Below the pieces are notes generated by a model, which was not told the DNA's origin, did no database searches, and was given only the letters and a program-made list of their open reading frames with translations. Shown here in pieces: positions 15,001 through 30,000 of a stretch of DNA of 64,000 nt (within the stretch, counting starts at the first letter, position 1; each line of letters opens with the position of its first letter). A program made the position numbers and the translations under genes. Origin of the DNA: Syngnathus acus (lineage: Eukaryota > Chordata > Actinopteri > Syngnathiformes > Syngnathidae); contig NC_051100.1 of NCBI RefSeq assembly GCF_901709675.1, positions 3,970,001 through 4,034,000 of the forward strand, read 5' to 3'.

Positions 15001-18000
15001 TCACCTCACATTTTGCGGGTTGATAAAAAATACAAAACACACTTTTACCTGATTACTTGCCGAGTCAAGAAGAATGTAATAATTAATAGATTGGTAAAAT
15101 AATGGATTCTAGAAATATCCCCAAGCTGCAACTTTATCGTACATAAAACATGCGCACGGCCACATTTGTGAACCCCTCTGCAATTTAAATGAGTGATTAC
15201 ACCGGAAAGCCTACACACGCATGAAAACATTCAGAGTTTTACGAGCCGTGAAAAGCAGCGTGGCACTCGCGTCCTCATTTAGCCGCTGCAATAAGTCATC
15301 GGCGAATGCAAAAACGCTTATGAACATCTAGGAAAATGGATGCTGAATCGTAACCGACCGTCGTATTATACTTGGAAAACCCGGAGACAATACCTCAAAT
15401 AGAAGTCGTCTTTCTCTCTCCAGCGGTGTGGTTTTCGGCAAACGGCCGACACAATGCGACATGACGTTTGTGATACCGCAGTAATCCCGTGTCAGGCTCT
15501 CCGCTAGGATTTGAAAGATGGATGGAGCTGCTGAGTTGACCTTCACGAATGATTAGGTTAGATGTCTTTTTTTTTATCTGGAAGACTTAAAAAAAAAACA
15601 TTGCTCTCGAGTGTGTTTCAGCTATGCCAGAGGATTTCGTTGGAGAAATGGAAGTTAAATCCTCATTTGGATTGATGCGTTCATATTTTTTCATCCTCAT
15701 GTTAAGACACACTTCCTCTTTCTACGAAAATAAATGCTTCGTGAAGCCCGGCGTATTCATGCTTAAGCGTTTGAAAGTTCACCTATTTGCGTATGTTTTG
15801 GGGGAACTGATGTTCCGTTATTTGCCGAAAAACAGGCTTAAAAAATGCTGTTTTGGCGCTGAGGCCAAAAAAGACTAAAAGTATTCCTTTGGCGTCTCTT
15901 TAGTGCTAAGAAACTATGTTGAAATCAGTTGAAGAGCGTCATTTGTGTTTTGTCGCCATCTTGTGTCGTTAATAGGCAATCATAAATCTTTTGAGGAGTT
16001 TTGCTGGTCTCGTGAAATTTAAGAAAACACTTAGTTTATTTCATTATTATTATTATTATTTTCAAACTAAAACTATCGCTGAGAGAATGACATTGTGTAA
16101 TTAAAACAACCACATAGTTTGCCTGAAGACGGTCCACTTAGCTTAATGCTAACAAAACACACAAAGGCCCATAGACATGCTAGCAATTATGCTAGTTTAT
16201 AGTATTATGATATTTGAGCACAAACGGTGGAGAAACACATGTAGACAGACAACTTTTACTTCCAGGCATGTTGTCTTTATCCTCTGAACAATGACATCCA
16301 AAGTGTTCAAATATTTACAGCCCACTCTAGCTAGCACATTCCAGTGCGGCCAGCAGAAACATTTGTTGAAAGGCTAACTGATTACGGTAGTTGACTCTTG
16401 TTAGCCCTGCTTTATTTCAGTCACCTATTTGTGAGACTTTTCGTGATTAAGCCTTAGTTTCCGAGTCGCTGCGCAGCCCGCAATCGGCAGCGGTCTGACG
16501 TTTCCGTGCATCCTCGCAAATAAAATCCATCTGCTGTTGCCTTACGAGTGGGGATGAGTGAACCTGGCGCCGGTTAACAGATGAATGCGAGCGAGTTATG
16601 AAAACAAGCACCGACTCAGTCGACTCTGGCGTCGACACGGTTAACCCAGCGAGGTAGAGAAAGGAACATTTCCATTGGCTGCGCCGCACGCCGTAGGCCG
16701 AGGTCTAGAGTTTCACGGAGACAGCGGGCCATCCCTCTGAGTGCTGTTCCAGCCCCTTCATCTGGTTCTATTTAAGGCTTCTGGTGCCGAGTCTTATGAT
16801 TGGCGTACGCAACCCCCCTACTCTTCCTCCGAGTTCCAGCCCCGACTGAGGAGAAGGAGGCTTTTTAGCAGATGGTTTATTTTCCAAGGGAAGCCATTTC
16901 TTTCTCCTTCTCTCAACTGTCCTGCCCTCAACACTTTGATGACTCTCACGGCATCTGATCGGGGCTCCCGTTCCAACTATGTTAATGTCTCCGCCGGCTT
17001 CTCCTGACCCGGTTTCGGCATCGTCGGGCGCTGCGGACGAGGTGGTTTCTGTGACGTGCGCAATGGATTCTCGACTTTTTTCCGCCTGAGCATCCCCCTT
17101 TTTTTTTGGGGGATGATGATCGCTTTGTAGAATTCCAGCATCTCCGCTGCCCCTCATGTTGGGCTGGAGGGGGATGCACCTCTATGGCTAGACTCTCAGA
17201 AAGATGCACTGAGCCCTGCGAATATTGTGATTGGCTGAGCTCAAGTGACAAAGCGGCCTATGGCGCAACGGGCGCCCGGCGGTCGTTCCAGGGGACCTAT
17301 GGCTGGCAGCTGGCTGACAGCCTGTTTCTTCCCGTCAACTCCAGGTCTGGACGCCTCGGAGCCCATGGTCCTGGAACAATACGTGGTGGTGGCCAGTTAC
17401 GAGAAGCAGGAGCCGGCGGAAATCAGCCTCCAAGCGGGTGAGGTGGTCGACGTCATCGAGAAGAGTGAAAGCGGTGAGTGAGCAAAACAAACGCGCAACC
17501 TTAGCTTTGCTCAGACATCATCAAACACCTCCGACATTCCACTCGTCCGCGATCCCAACAACCTTGTCCCCTTTGTCCCGAATCCACCCTGTTTTACTTC
17601 CATCTGGAGGCTCTTTCTGGCCTGCAGTCAGCCCTGTTTTTGTCCCACTGTTGGTTCAGGCGAGAGGCCAGCATTCCGCCTCTGGCAAGAGGAATCGCTC
17701 CCAGACTTGTATTAATTACTCCGCCGCACTTTAATGGAAAGCCAGCAAGAAATGCCTGATTTACAAATGCCAGCTGCAAAAAGTCCTTAGTCAGCTGTTT
17801 AACCGTCGGAAAACGTTAGCCGACGGGACCGAGAGGTTTTTCCGATCCCATGGCAAATGTTGTTGAGAAAATGACATCTTGAGAGGATGTGAAAATTGCA
17901 CAAAATGGTTCACAGCAAATTAAAATCAGTCAAGACAATAAGACTTTAAAGACCAGGAGAATAAAAAACGTCATCAAGCGGTGGTTATTTGTAATGAACA

Positions 18001-21000
18001 CCAGGAGTATCGACCCATATGTTTTGGGTAAAAAAAAAAATCTCAGTTACACTCTAAAGCGTGAATGGCAAGATGAGCCAAGGAGATTTAGGCCCACAAG
18101 GGTTTGACGCTGAGCTTTAATGGTGTGCTGAGACAGTAAAAGCGTAATGGGACTCATGTGTTCTTCAGAGCCAGAGAGATGGAGGGAGGAAATCAGTGAC
18201 CAGGAAGGGACTTGTGTTTCACGATGAGAGTGAGTGAAACGGCGCTCCACACCGGCCTCAAGCGAGGAGAACGTGGCATGGGATCGCTTTGAAGTGTCAC
18301 GTGTGGGGAGCCTCAGGTTCGCGTATTTGTTTTCACTCGCTGCTCCGGTAGGATCTAAGCCCAATGGGGAGCCACAGTGAGACGCCGACACCTACGAGTT
18401 CTTTCATCCGTGGCTTTGGAGGAAGTCAAATTCTGTGGTCCAATGAGCCATGGAGAATGAGATGGACTACTTACCCTCGTTATGATTTCGCAACCTTTGA
18501 GATTTATTCGTCCATTTTGTGGCACTGTTTGGGTTCAGGATGCAGATGGAGGCTATTACAGCTGACATTGGGTGAGAGGCGGGGTACTTCCTGGAATGGT
18601 CCCCAGTCCATTGCAGGGGCACATCGAGAACCGTTCACACCTATCGGCAATTCAGTCTGTAATTACATTTATCGGAAAGTGGTCGGAAAATGAAAAAAAA
18701 AAAAACATTGCGAGCTTGCCAACCTGATATGCTAACAAAACATGCTAACCTCGCATTTCCATATTTCATCGATCGAACATGTTGCCCAAGTTTCATTTTG
18801 TTTCCAGCGAGTGACATCTCATCAGCTCTCCCGCGATGGATGGAGGCTAACGCCGCTCCAAGCGAGCTAGCTGACGTCACTCCGTACGGCGCCGCCAAAA
18901 CTAACACGAGCACGTGGCTGAGAGGAATTCAGAGCTCATTTAATTTAGCATCGATTCCCAAAAGCAGGATAAGTCAAGCGAGAACGACAAAAAAATCTTA
19001 ACGTGTTCTGACATATTGAGCTCTTAATTGCAGATGCAGGTCAAGAATCTGCTGCTCTGTCGACATTCGCAGGCTTTTTGGATCCAATTTTGGTGTTGTT
19101 TGTGAGCAGCTGTTTATTATTCTTTTGCTGACTGGGTGTTCACATGTCACTCACCTTGGATTAAATAATACATGTCATCGGAGAGAGGCAGGGAATCTAG
19201 GTCAGAGCTGTAAGGGAGCCCAATTTTCCCCACTTCTCCAGCCAAAGCGGTATTTTCCGCTGAAACGGCTTGATGCTTCAGTTTGCGCCGTAGAACTTGT
19301 TGAAATGAAGATGAATTCTGTTTCGGTCCGTATTTTCAAGTGGTGTGTATTTTTTTGTGGGAGTGGGTTGCCGCAGTCAAAATAGAATTTTCCACCCCAG
19401 ATGGGACTCGAACCCACAATCCCTGGCTTAGGAGGCCAGTGCCTTATCCATTAGGCCACTGGGGCTGTACATAATCTATGTTTGATAAAGTGTCGTACAA
19501 AATTGTAACTCCCGTAAATCAGCTGATAACCTTTTTAAAAACGCTGCCTGTTTGCAAAGAAAAAATACGACCATGCTAGGAAACTCATAGCTTGACTTTG
19601 TCCAAACGTAAGCTCTAAATCCTCACTAAAAATGTGTCGTAGAATAATTCCGTCCTCACTCCCTTTGCATGATTACGCAGACCCTATTTTATTTGTCTTC
19701 TTGGTGGGAGTTTGCAGGAGGTGGGGGTTGCTTGTTGAGAGCAGCACAGAAGAAACTTGGAGAGAAATGGAAAAAGTCATTTCCTGCCAAAGTGAGTGGT
19801 TCAGAGAGGTTGCTTCATTACTATGGCTTAATGGATCCTCCAGGATGCCGCTCCTCCGTTTACACTATGTGAGAGATGTTCAACAAAGCTACCAACCGTG
19901 TTGATAAGTTCAAACGTTCTCCATTGAGTGCATCAAGTCCTGGAACTGTTGTACTTTCTCCCTCCGACCAGTTTGCCAATGCCTCCACGGCACCCCGAGG
20001 CACTTTGTGCCCGGTCCGGTTTAGCAAATCTCTCTCTAAGGACCAGTCAGTGTTTAACTTGTCTGCATTCCAAGAGTAGATCAGCCTTTATGAATGACAA
20101 ATGAAACTCCAGGAATGCCCCAAGACCCCCCCCCCCTCCCTCCCTGGCACGACTGTAAGCACAGTGCCTGCCCCACCCTCTTTAATAAATCAGGGTGGAG
20201 TAACTAAAGACATATGAGGGACCCCAAAGGTCACTAAGGACACAAGTACTTGTCTTAATGTTCCCACTAAAGTATTTGGCAGATCAGAACTGCAGAAAAC
20301 CTGGAAGGTAAAACAGTTTCTTCACCTGCTTTTGATGTTCAGCTGTCTGGCTTAGTGCCGACTGAACCTGCAGGAAATTCTGGAAGATTAAGCCGCACCG
20401 GCCCTTGGAAGGACATGATGGATGCGCTGGATGTCTCTTCTAGTCTCACATGGTAAAAATATATCCGTGCTGTTGTCTCCGGCGTCTGTCTGCTGGCTGA
20501 GGGCAAGATGAGGTTTAGTGCGCATGTTTGGGAAGCCTTCCGAGTTATCCTTTGCAATCCCGTACCATTTGTATGTACAGATGGGTGAGGAAGCGTTGGG
20601 TCACTTGAACGGCTCTCAGATGAAGCGTGGCCTAGATTCTCTGGAACTCCACGGAGAGACAATGTTGATTCCTTATTTGGTATCGCGACAATGGTGGCGG
20701 CAGCATCACTTTGAAGGCCACACAGTGTAAGCCACACAAGTTCAAGCCCCGCCCATCATTCGGGCGGCCCCTTGAATTAGTGTTTAGCTTCAGAGTCAGA
20801 GGTTTACCTGTCCGTTAGAGGAACTGGAAATATAATCGTCCACTTATCTGGGGAGACTGTCTCCAGTATGTTTGAGTGTCTGTGCATGGGAATTTCTGTC
20901 CATTCTTCCAGAAGAGCATTCCTAAGGGGTCACTGGATAAAGAAGACCTGGCTTGCAAGCTAGTCTAGTTCAGCCCCAAATTTGTCTAAAGGGGTTTAGG

Positions 21001-24000
21001 GTCTGTCAGGGTTCTCCGGTTTTTCCCCATCAAACTCATCCAGGGCCTTGTTTCAATTGTTCCCACATGGACGGAACTGTCCGCAATGAGTCGTTCAATC
21101 CTTCTCACCACTGACACAAAGAAGAACATGCAGCTGGACAATTTGCCACTCGATCTCAGGGATTGATTAATTCCAAGATTCCCCGACATGGCTGTGATGA
21201 ATTGATATTTGCATGAATGTCCATCGTCCTCAGAGGAGTTGTCGAGATCGTTGTTCAATTGCGACACAGTTTGATGACGATAAGAATTTGCAGGCGTTCG
21301 TTTTATGTCACACCAACTCTTCATTTATCTGGCACAAATTCCAACCGGTCAAAAAGACAGTAGACGCTCTCGCACATGCTTTGCACATGTTCTCAGTTGA
21401 TAATCAAGACTTTCATGTGCATGCTTTCAATCTGCGTTTCTGCAGACTCAGCATGTTTTCTCCAACTTGCTTAACAATCGACAGCTTCGTGTCTTTTATT
21501 TGATTTTTTTTTCAAAGCTGAACTCGCAGCAACATATGGAGGACACCTCAGCCTCGCGTCGTCGTGCGTTTCCTGCGCATTCTTAGAGATTTCCATTAGA
21601 AGTCTTCAGGGACCAATTGAAGACATTAACCCTCATTTTGTGTTTTCCAACCCTTACGTATTATCGCTTTTAAGCTTTTCTCGAGAGGCTGTCAGAGCGG
21701 TTCCCGAGTCGTCTTAATTATCACCGATTGGGAAGCGAGACAGCGTGTCCGCAAGGAAGGTTAAACCAACATTTCCAAGGGGTGGCCATTTACACATTGA
21801 AGGCTCGCTGTGTCTCAACATCGACCCCCTCCACCCCACCCCGCTACAAGTGGCGCTTCGTTTTCGGGCCCATGAGGAGATCCTTTCACAGTTCTTCAGG
21901 GAGAGAACGCAGCTCCTTAGGTCAACATAAATTCTTGAAAGTCGTGTTGTGTCGTTTTCCCACAACTCCCCCTTTTCGCTACGCCCGAGGCGCCCAGGTA
22001 ATTGAAACCCGGTCTTTTATGAAAACTGGAAGTGTGTGTGTGTGAAGCTGATAGCCTCCCCCTACTCGTGTGTTGATACTGGATCTACTGTTAATAAATA
22101 CAGAAGCTGGAAATGAACGAGGTTCTCTGCCGCTCCATTTGACAGTGGTGTCGAATATCCGCTGCGCCGATGCATTCCTCATCATTCCACGTCCAGGAAA
22201 ACAAAACAAAAAAAAAGCTTTGGTTTGCTGCTGAATCAGTGCTTCGTGTGAGATGTGTAGAGCTTTTGTTTTCGTTCCTAGCTTGTGGACGTTTTTGGGG
22301 TCTAATAACATCAAATTGCGCCTTTAACGCCCTTGATGAATTGTGTTTGGAAACACAGTCTCCTTTTACATATCATCCAGTTCTTTACGGCGAAGAAACA
22401 ATTTGTGTATATTTGGTTTCCTGTTGCGGCAATCTGGTGTGGATTACAGTGAAAAAGAAGCATGTGTGGATTTTCCAGATGTCAAGAAAAGAATGAAACA
22501 CAAATAGAGTTGCGTTCGCAGCACCCTGCTCTAGTTTTCTTTCGAAATGTCGCTTTCGTAACCTCTTTCCAACTGCGACGATGCACTTAAAGCCAATGCA
22601 GAAAAAGCATTCAACGACCCAGATAAAGCAACGAGTATTTTTTTTGATCGATTCAACATGCTGACTTAGGCGCTGTCACGCTGGACAGAAATGTTTGCCT
22701 CCAGTCAGCAATTGGCTGCATTCTGAATATTTGTTCTTTCCAAGACTTGTGGTCTGAAGTTGTTGTTTGCAACACAGGGGAGAAGCCGGTTGTGATAAAC
22801 ATAGAAATATGCATCGTTGATTGACTTGTGATCTGACACAGAACAGCTCACGCATATCGCCCGAGATGACGTGCGTCATCCCACATCTGCGGTGTATTTT
22901 TGCGCCATGTGGATCTGCTTCGTCGCTACTGCGCCGCTCAACAGCTTGTTGCCATTTATTTGCGTGTACATTGAACTCCTTTAAGAATAACTCGCGCCCT
23001 TGAAATGACAGTTTGGGATGTACTCCAAAAAATTACCTCGACTGTTAATGGAAGGGTTTTATGATGGTGACAAATTGAGCCTGCAACCAATTTGTTCACC
23101 TGGCATTAAATGTGATTAGGAAAACTAATTTTGAAATTGGGAAGTCAACCAGCCTTATGGAATGTTCCATTCGACAAGCATTTTAGTACTGGAAATGGAC
23201 TGCAAATATTGAAGCTGAATTTTTAACAAGAAACGACGTGAGTTTTTTTTAGGTGTGCGAGGGTCAATGCAACTTTGCAACTTTGTGATTCCGTCGAGTT
23301 CGGCAGCATTGCTCTGCGGCCGACTGGCCTTGGGGACTTGTTAATCTTAGACCTGCACAGACAACATGTTGTTTTTCTGAGGTTAGGTTGTTCGGACTCT
23401 TGACTGATTTATGGATGCCGCTTTTTGTTTGAGCCGTGGCTTTTATGGCAAGTCTCAGCACATTACATGCCTTGTTATATCCTTGAGTTCGAGCCAGCGG
23501 GTGGTGATCCAAGGCAATCGCCCAACAGCAGAACCCTTCTTTAAGTTACGGAACCACCCAAACTCCATGCGAAACAGTTTTAATATACGGAAGCCGTTTG
23601 TGCTAATTTGATATCCTTCGTATCCACCTTAAGGTATGGTCTTTGTCGTTTTCATAAACTGGGCTTAAAACAGCAGGGGCCCCGAAAAAGAACCCTGTGG
23701 AACTCCATAAGACAGAGTGGCAGCTAACACTAAAAATATGTCTTTGTAATATGTTCTGGTAGGCCAAAGTTGTCCTAATGCAGTAGTGGAAAAACAAAAA
23801 ATCATTTTATTATAGTCACAAATGTCTTTACTTACTCCAAGTTTGCACTTAGTATTACGTAGACCGTAAGATGGATAGCAACAATATGGAATAAATGCTC
23901 AAACAGCTTTCCATACTACTGTCTTGCTAACGTAGCATGCACAAAGCATTGACCACATCCACATGAATCACAGAGATGGCACTAATAAGCTGCTGCGATC

Positions 24001-27000
24001 CCAAACAGTCCCATGGTAACAACCCATTACAGCGGGATTTTTCCAATTCTTCTTCCCATGGTAGAAATAAAGGCCCTCTAAACACAACATTTTGTCAGTA
24101 ACACGTGCGCTGGAAGTTTGGGCCAGCTGTGACGGAACGCTCCTATCCTCTTTATGGTTCTCCAAGCAGCTGTCAGGTGCGTTGTGTCTCTGTTACCACA
24201 ACAAAAAACAGAACAGGGCGTCAAAGCGCCTACGTATAGGAGGCTTTCGGTGCCATCGGTGAGGACTCACGCAGGGAAATGTTTTCATCATCCGAAATTT
24301 TCAGTCCATGGGAATCATTTTGGAAACTCAGCAATAGTAATTTATTGCGGGAAATTTGTAAATGTCAGTCCACGTCGGTCAACTGCTGTGTTTTCTTCCC
24401 ACAGGCTGGTGGTTTGTCAGCACTTCAGAGGAGCAAGGTTGGGTCCCCGCCACCTATCTCAACTCCCACAGCGGCACACGAGACGATTTAGAGCTGGGCG
24501 CCTCCAAAAGCGGCGAAGGTAAGTCATCGCCACCGCACACCCACCTGAACACGTAAACACACGGCGTTTTGTAGCCACCCCCCCTCTCCCGCCTTTGATC
24601 GGTGACAAGACCTCGCCTAACGGCTGATGTCGGCCCGCCGTGAACCGCTTTCCCTGTCCTCTTGCCATCGCGGGCACGCTTGAACAGAGCGCGGATTCAA
24701 GTCTGGGTCAGTGGCGAGGAGGGGGTCCGGGAGGGAGCCGACCACAACCCGGTGATGAGTTGTACAGTAGCGCCTTGTACACACCAGGATGTTACTCAGG
24801 CTTTACATGATAGGTGGCGTTTCCATTTTCAGTTCGCGCCGAATCACTACTTTAATCATCCCCATGAGTCGGATGATTGCGAGCAAGGTTCAACAATGAC
24901 ACGTGCTTCATGCGTCCCTCTACTTTTGCTCATGTAGCGTAGCCAGTCCAGCCTGAAAGCACCTTTGGATGGCCTCGCTCAAATCTCTGACTCGCGTGGC
25001 CGTCAAACCACATAATAAGTGGAAAAATTCTCCTTTTTGGACTCTTTTGAAATAAAAGTGAAGCAATTGCAGCGTATTTACAAAAAAGTCTTACGCAGCG
25101 TTTTGTTGGAGAAAACAACAAACGGAGTATGGAAATGATTATTAGGCTTCAAAACAAACATGGAGTTTTTCTAACAGTGCTGCCAAAAGATGTTTTTTGC
25201 CACACAATTGCCTTACTATGCAAAAACGTGACATGAGATCGGAACATCGGGCAATTGTACGGTAAATGTAAAGTGGCCGGCCATTACATTAGGTACACCT
25301 GCACATTGAGGCTTACGAGGCAATGTCAGCTGTTCCAGTCATGTGCCGCATTTCCCGAGGGCAACAATGTGTGGCCCAGATGCTCCACGATGACAAGATG
25401 GGAAACCATGCTAACAACATCCTAATTAAAAGCCGCAGAGGAGATGGCTTCGTTTAACACGTCCCTCATAACCCTCCCATCATTCCACTATTAACCGTCC
25501 ACCCACTGTCTTCCATGTGCAGCTAATAGCGTCTTGTGTTGTGAGTGTTTTAACATGTGCCGCTTCGCACTCGCTTTCCATGTCCGTGTCTGTGTCCGTC
25601 AGTCACTAAGCGCCACAAGTCCCACCTGAAGAGGCTGGACCGGAGATGGACGCTGGGGGGTGTCATCAGCCGGCAGCAGAGCCGAGGTGAAGTGAGACAG
25701 ATGTTGCCACTGTTTTTGTTTGTGTGCGTGCGCTCGTGACGTCGCTCTTTGTCTCACCCCGCATCCTGTTGACGTAAATCCACCATGACTAACCACTAAC
25801 TGACATGCGAATCAGCACTTTATAAGCCGCTCGTTGAAAACAAGTGAGAGCTTCAAATCCATTGTCCCGCATTCAAATGCCATTGATCTGCCCCCCCCCC
25901 AAAAAAAACACACCAAAAAGAATCATAATTTTTATTATGAAATGTTGATCCTGATATAAAGTACAGGTTTATTCTAGCAATTATATTTCCAGGAAAGCTG
26001 AGTTGAACTCTAGCTTTCAGGCTAACAAACAATTAACTGAAATTATGTTACAAAATATGTTTTGTGGGTTGTTATTTTCCAACCCTGCCAAATTCTCCCA
26101 AACCGCTCTCCTGCCAAGCACCAAAAAGCTGTTGGGTAATACATAGCGGCATTGGCCTGACGCCGCATTTAAGAGCCGTGTTAGAGCCGGTTACTGACTC
26201 GGCTCCGGCGCAAATTGCGACTAATCTCGATACATCAAAAACAACGTTTATGACGTTCACGGGCAGGCCAAGATGGTCAGTCACCATTAGAGGAGCAGCG
26301 TGGGTCGGCGTTTGGGTTCATACCAAATTTGCGCTTGGCACCGCGCTCTGGAGTCGAGAGAGGGGGAGCGTTGTTTCCACCCGAGGACTCGAAAGATTGT
26401 GCTGACTCCGCTCAAATCAAGTCAAACAGTGATGGAGGCGATGCATGTTGTGGTTAACAAAACATCTGATTCAGAGTTTCCCCTTTTTGCTCAGCTGGAT
26501 ATTGTTTGAGGGGTGGGGGGGGGCACACAAAAAAAAGAGTCCCCAAGGTCAAAAATACAAAAATATCTTCTTTCGTTGGATCTTAGTCTTGAAAGTGAAA
26601 AGGAAGGGAATTGTTATACTGTTTCTGGATTGGAAAAGGGGAAGCAAAGGTGGAAACGTATATGTGTGTTGATGTATACCGTATATGCCGTGAACAGCGC
26701 TAATATCTACTAGCGAAAGTCTGCTAGCTTAATGCTATCAAGCAAATCGCCATAGACATGCTAATGAAAATTAGCACGAGTCTTACTGTGATTGGTACAA
26801 AGCCGTAATATACCAAAGACACGCAACTCTAAATTCGGACTATTCTATTTTCTACAACAACCCATAAAAGCGATTTCTTAAAAAAATCCACAACATAAAT
26901 AGTAGCGGGAATTGCTTTCCCTCTTCCTGTACACTTTGAGACAACCTTGGGAAAGGGCAAGCAAATGGGAGAAAAAATGACTTTTTGGTAAGCAGGATCC

Positions 27001-30000
27001 CAAACACTGCTTCAACATCTTCTTCGTCTAACTTTTGTCGTCTTGCTCTCTTGAGACTCAGTCGGGCAGGGTTGGGTCAGGAATTGCCATAATGACGGGA
27101 AATGGTGTCTGTACCACGACGCGCTGGCCTTGCAGGAATGCATAAATCAGCACCAAGTCTTTGGCTGGCTATTATGTGCTGAGTTAAGAGGCGCAAGGCC
27201 AAGGACACTTCATAGGACGAAGGTGCACTTTATGGAAACAAACGTCAATGAACGACAGCCTGTGCATGACGTTTGTATCTTCAGGATTGCTTCGGTGTGC
27301 GACATAATAGTCGACTTTCAAGATGTGTTGCTCAGAGTCGTAATATTAGAATGGATAGCCATTCTGTTTACGCTGACTTTAAAATGCACTTTGTAGACGT
27401 ATACATTAACCACCCCACACATATTTATGGTTTGCTATTGCTGTTTAATCTCTTTTCCTTTGGAATTTATTCCAAGACGTTTGTGTAAAAAAATCGATTC
27501 GCGGTATTTTTTCTGACATTTCTGCCCGATTTGAATAGGAAAGTAGCACAAAAACAAAAATAATATTTTTGGATTCAATTTGAATTCTTGTTTCCATACA
27601 AAAATCTGTAAAATCATAAATATATTATAAATGATTAAATTTGTTATGTTTTGCTGTCTTACATAGAAGAGAAGTACATCACAGTGCAGCCGTACACCAG
27701 CCAAGGCAAAGATGAAATAGCGTTTGAGAAGGGCGAGGTCGTGGAAGTGATCCAGAAGAACTTGGAAGGTTGGTGGTTCATCAGGTGAGCTTCACTTCAC
27801 ACACCTGGAATGACAAGTTCACAGAAACTTGTAGCGTGCAATTAATAATGTTATTTACTCACAGGTACCAAGATAAGGAGGGCTGGGCTCCAGCTTCTTA
27901 TCTCAAGAAGATGGAGGACCTCTCCTCCCCCCAAAAAAAGACTGTGACCGGCCCGGTGGAGATCATCGGAAACATCATGGAGATTAGTAACCTCCTCAAT
28001 AAGACGTCCCCGAGCGAGAAGGACGTCGGCAGCGCCAAAGTCTCGGAGAGCCCGCAAGTGGCCCGCAAGGAGATCAGCTTACCGGTCCTGTGTGACCCAG
28101 GCCCTGTTGGCACGCCGCAGGACGGCAAAGGCAAAACGGAGCCGGCCTCGCCGGCCGTGGCCCGCATTGCACCTCACCGGGTGGAAATCGGTCAGTCATG
28201 TCATTTTATACTAAAATAATTCCAGAATTTTGAGTTTACTGTAAATTGTTCTTGAGGTGCATTGTGCTTATGTATTCATTATTTTTACAGTATATTTTCT
28301 TTCTGTCTCCGATTCATAGGTTCTCCAGTTCTCAGGCAAAAACCTCCTCCCCGAAGAGATGCAACCCTGGTGGGGAAGCTTTTTGTTATATATTAATGTA
28401 TTTACATAGTTATATTTTCATAAAGTGATTTGACGAATATTCTTCGGTCTGATCATGAAATCAATGGTTGTTTGTCAGTAGGTGTCCTCCCACTGCACAA
28501 GCGCGTCATAAAATTAAATGAAATTAAAAATATTTTTTTTTGCTACATGAGAGAGATATGAGAAGCTTTTCAGTATATATTTTTTTAACGGTCTTGTGAT
28601 CTGGGTTAAAACAAAATGCCCTTTATTCCCAGGGATTTCCTTTGCCCTCCCCACCAGAGCCACCTACAGTTGAAGCTGAGTATTACACTATTGCGGAATT
28701 CCAGTCTTGCATATCTGATGGGATCAGTTTCAACGGAGGCCAAAAAGCAGAGGTAAAAATCACACAATATACAACTTCCTCATTGGTTCTTTCGGATAAT
28801 GTAATGTTTGTCACATGTGACGTTTTAGGTGATTGAGAAGAATTCCGGTGGTTGGTGGTATGTCCAGATCGGAGAGCGGGAGGGCTGGGCTCCGTGTTCC
28901 TACATTGACAAACGCAAAAAGCCCAACCTCAATCGTAGAACGAGTACGCTATGTCGTCCCAAAGTACCTCCACCGGCGCCGCCTGTCAAGAAGCAGGACT
29001 CCGTGGGGACGGCGCCACCCAGCAGCCCCGGTCGTGAGGCTCCGGATTCTCCCGTGTCTCCCGGGAGGCCCGTGTACGAGGAGCCGGAATACGACGTCCC
29101 GGCCATTGGCGACCTGGATCTGGAGTCTGAGTTTGAGTTCCTGAGAGGTGAAGCTTCCTTGGTGGATGCGAAGAACGAGTACACGTCTTCCGAGAAGGGA
29201 TCCCAGCGGTCCTCCAAACCGTCTCCGGCCTCGTCGCTCCACAGCGCCTCCTTTAGGATGTGCGAGTCATTTGAAGACAGCCAAGAGGCGGAGGGTGAGG
29301 AGGAGTGTATCTATGAGAACGAGGGCTTCCGACCCTTCAAGGAGACCCCGGAGAGGCAGTGCAGCCGTGACTCCAGTTCCTCCAAGGCCAGCGCTTCGTC
29401 CGAAACTGGCAAGAGCGCCAACCCCAAATCAGGAGGATGGAGATCTGCGGCCAACAAGCTCAAGATTAACTTGAACGGAAACCAAATGTCAGCCAAAAAC
29501 GAAGAAGGGTCCGGATCTAAATCAGCCTCCAACGAGTCCACCCCGGATATGTCCAGACCCAAGAAAGACCAGGAGGAAAGTAAAACATCCCCCAACGCCA
29601 AGTCCTCCTCCAAACCCAAGCCGGTGGTGAGGCCTAAACCGCAGCTGGCCAAAGCATCCAGCGGGGACAAGATGGACATCAGCACGCTGAGAAGACAGCT
29701 GCGACCCACGGGGCAGCTCAAGAACGGCAGCAAAAACAAAGGCGAGGACTCCGAGACCGCCTCTGTCGTCTCCTCCGAGGACTCCTTTTCATCTCAGAGC
29801 ACGTCCTCGGAGTTCTCCTCCATCTACTCCAAAGGCAGCCGCGGGGACTCGGACGCGGAAGGCTGCGTCCTCTATCGCACTACCGACGCTTACGAGAAAG
29901 TCCAAGAGTCGGAGCTGAGCTTTCCTGCCGGCGTGGAGGTGCTGGTGCTGGAGAAGCAGGAGAGCGGCTGGTGGTACATCCGCTGGGACGACTCCGAGGG

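Larger units (their letters stand above)
11521..17344 (+). other. sh3pxd2a intron 6
   Basis: Large intron separating the PX part from the SH3 part. It holds a GT microsatellite at about 12042-12103, non-repetitive stretches with TAATTA/TTTAATGAG-type motifs (about 12530-12640 and 14480-14760), a dispersed-repeat copy near 14905-15000, and a GC-rich 3' end (about 16440-17344) with a TATA-like box. No counterpart of the mammalian 28-residue alternative exon between the microexon and SH3-1 was recognised. Confidence 0.6.
17474..24404 (+). other. sh3pxd2a intron 7
   Basis: The longest intron. It contains a LINE/SINE-type repeat tail (about 18510-18665), an antisense tRNA-Arg gene (19393-19465), a poly-C/CCCT tract near 20125-20145 and a decayed Tc1-like transposase fragment (about 20860-21110). 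No protein gene is supported. Confidence 0.7.

Noticed and set aside
16768-17157. 129-codon minus ORF in GC-rich DNA before SH3-1
   Set aside because: High GC lowers stop frequency. No homology or splice context, and the region is better explained as regulatory or 5' extension sequence.
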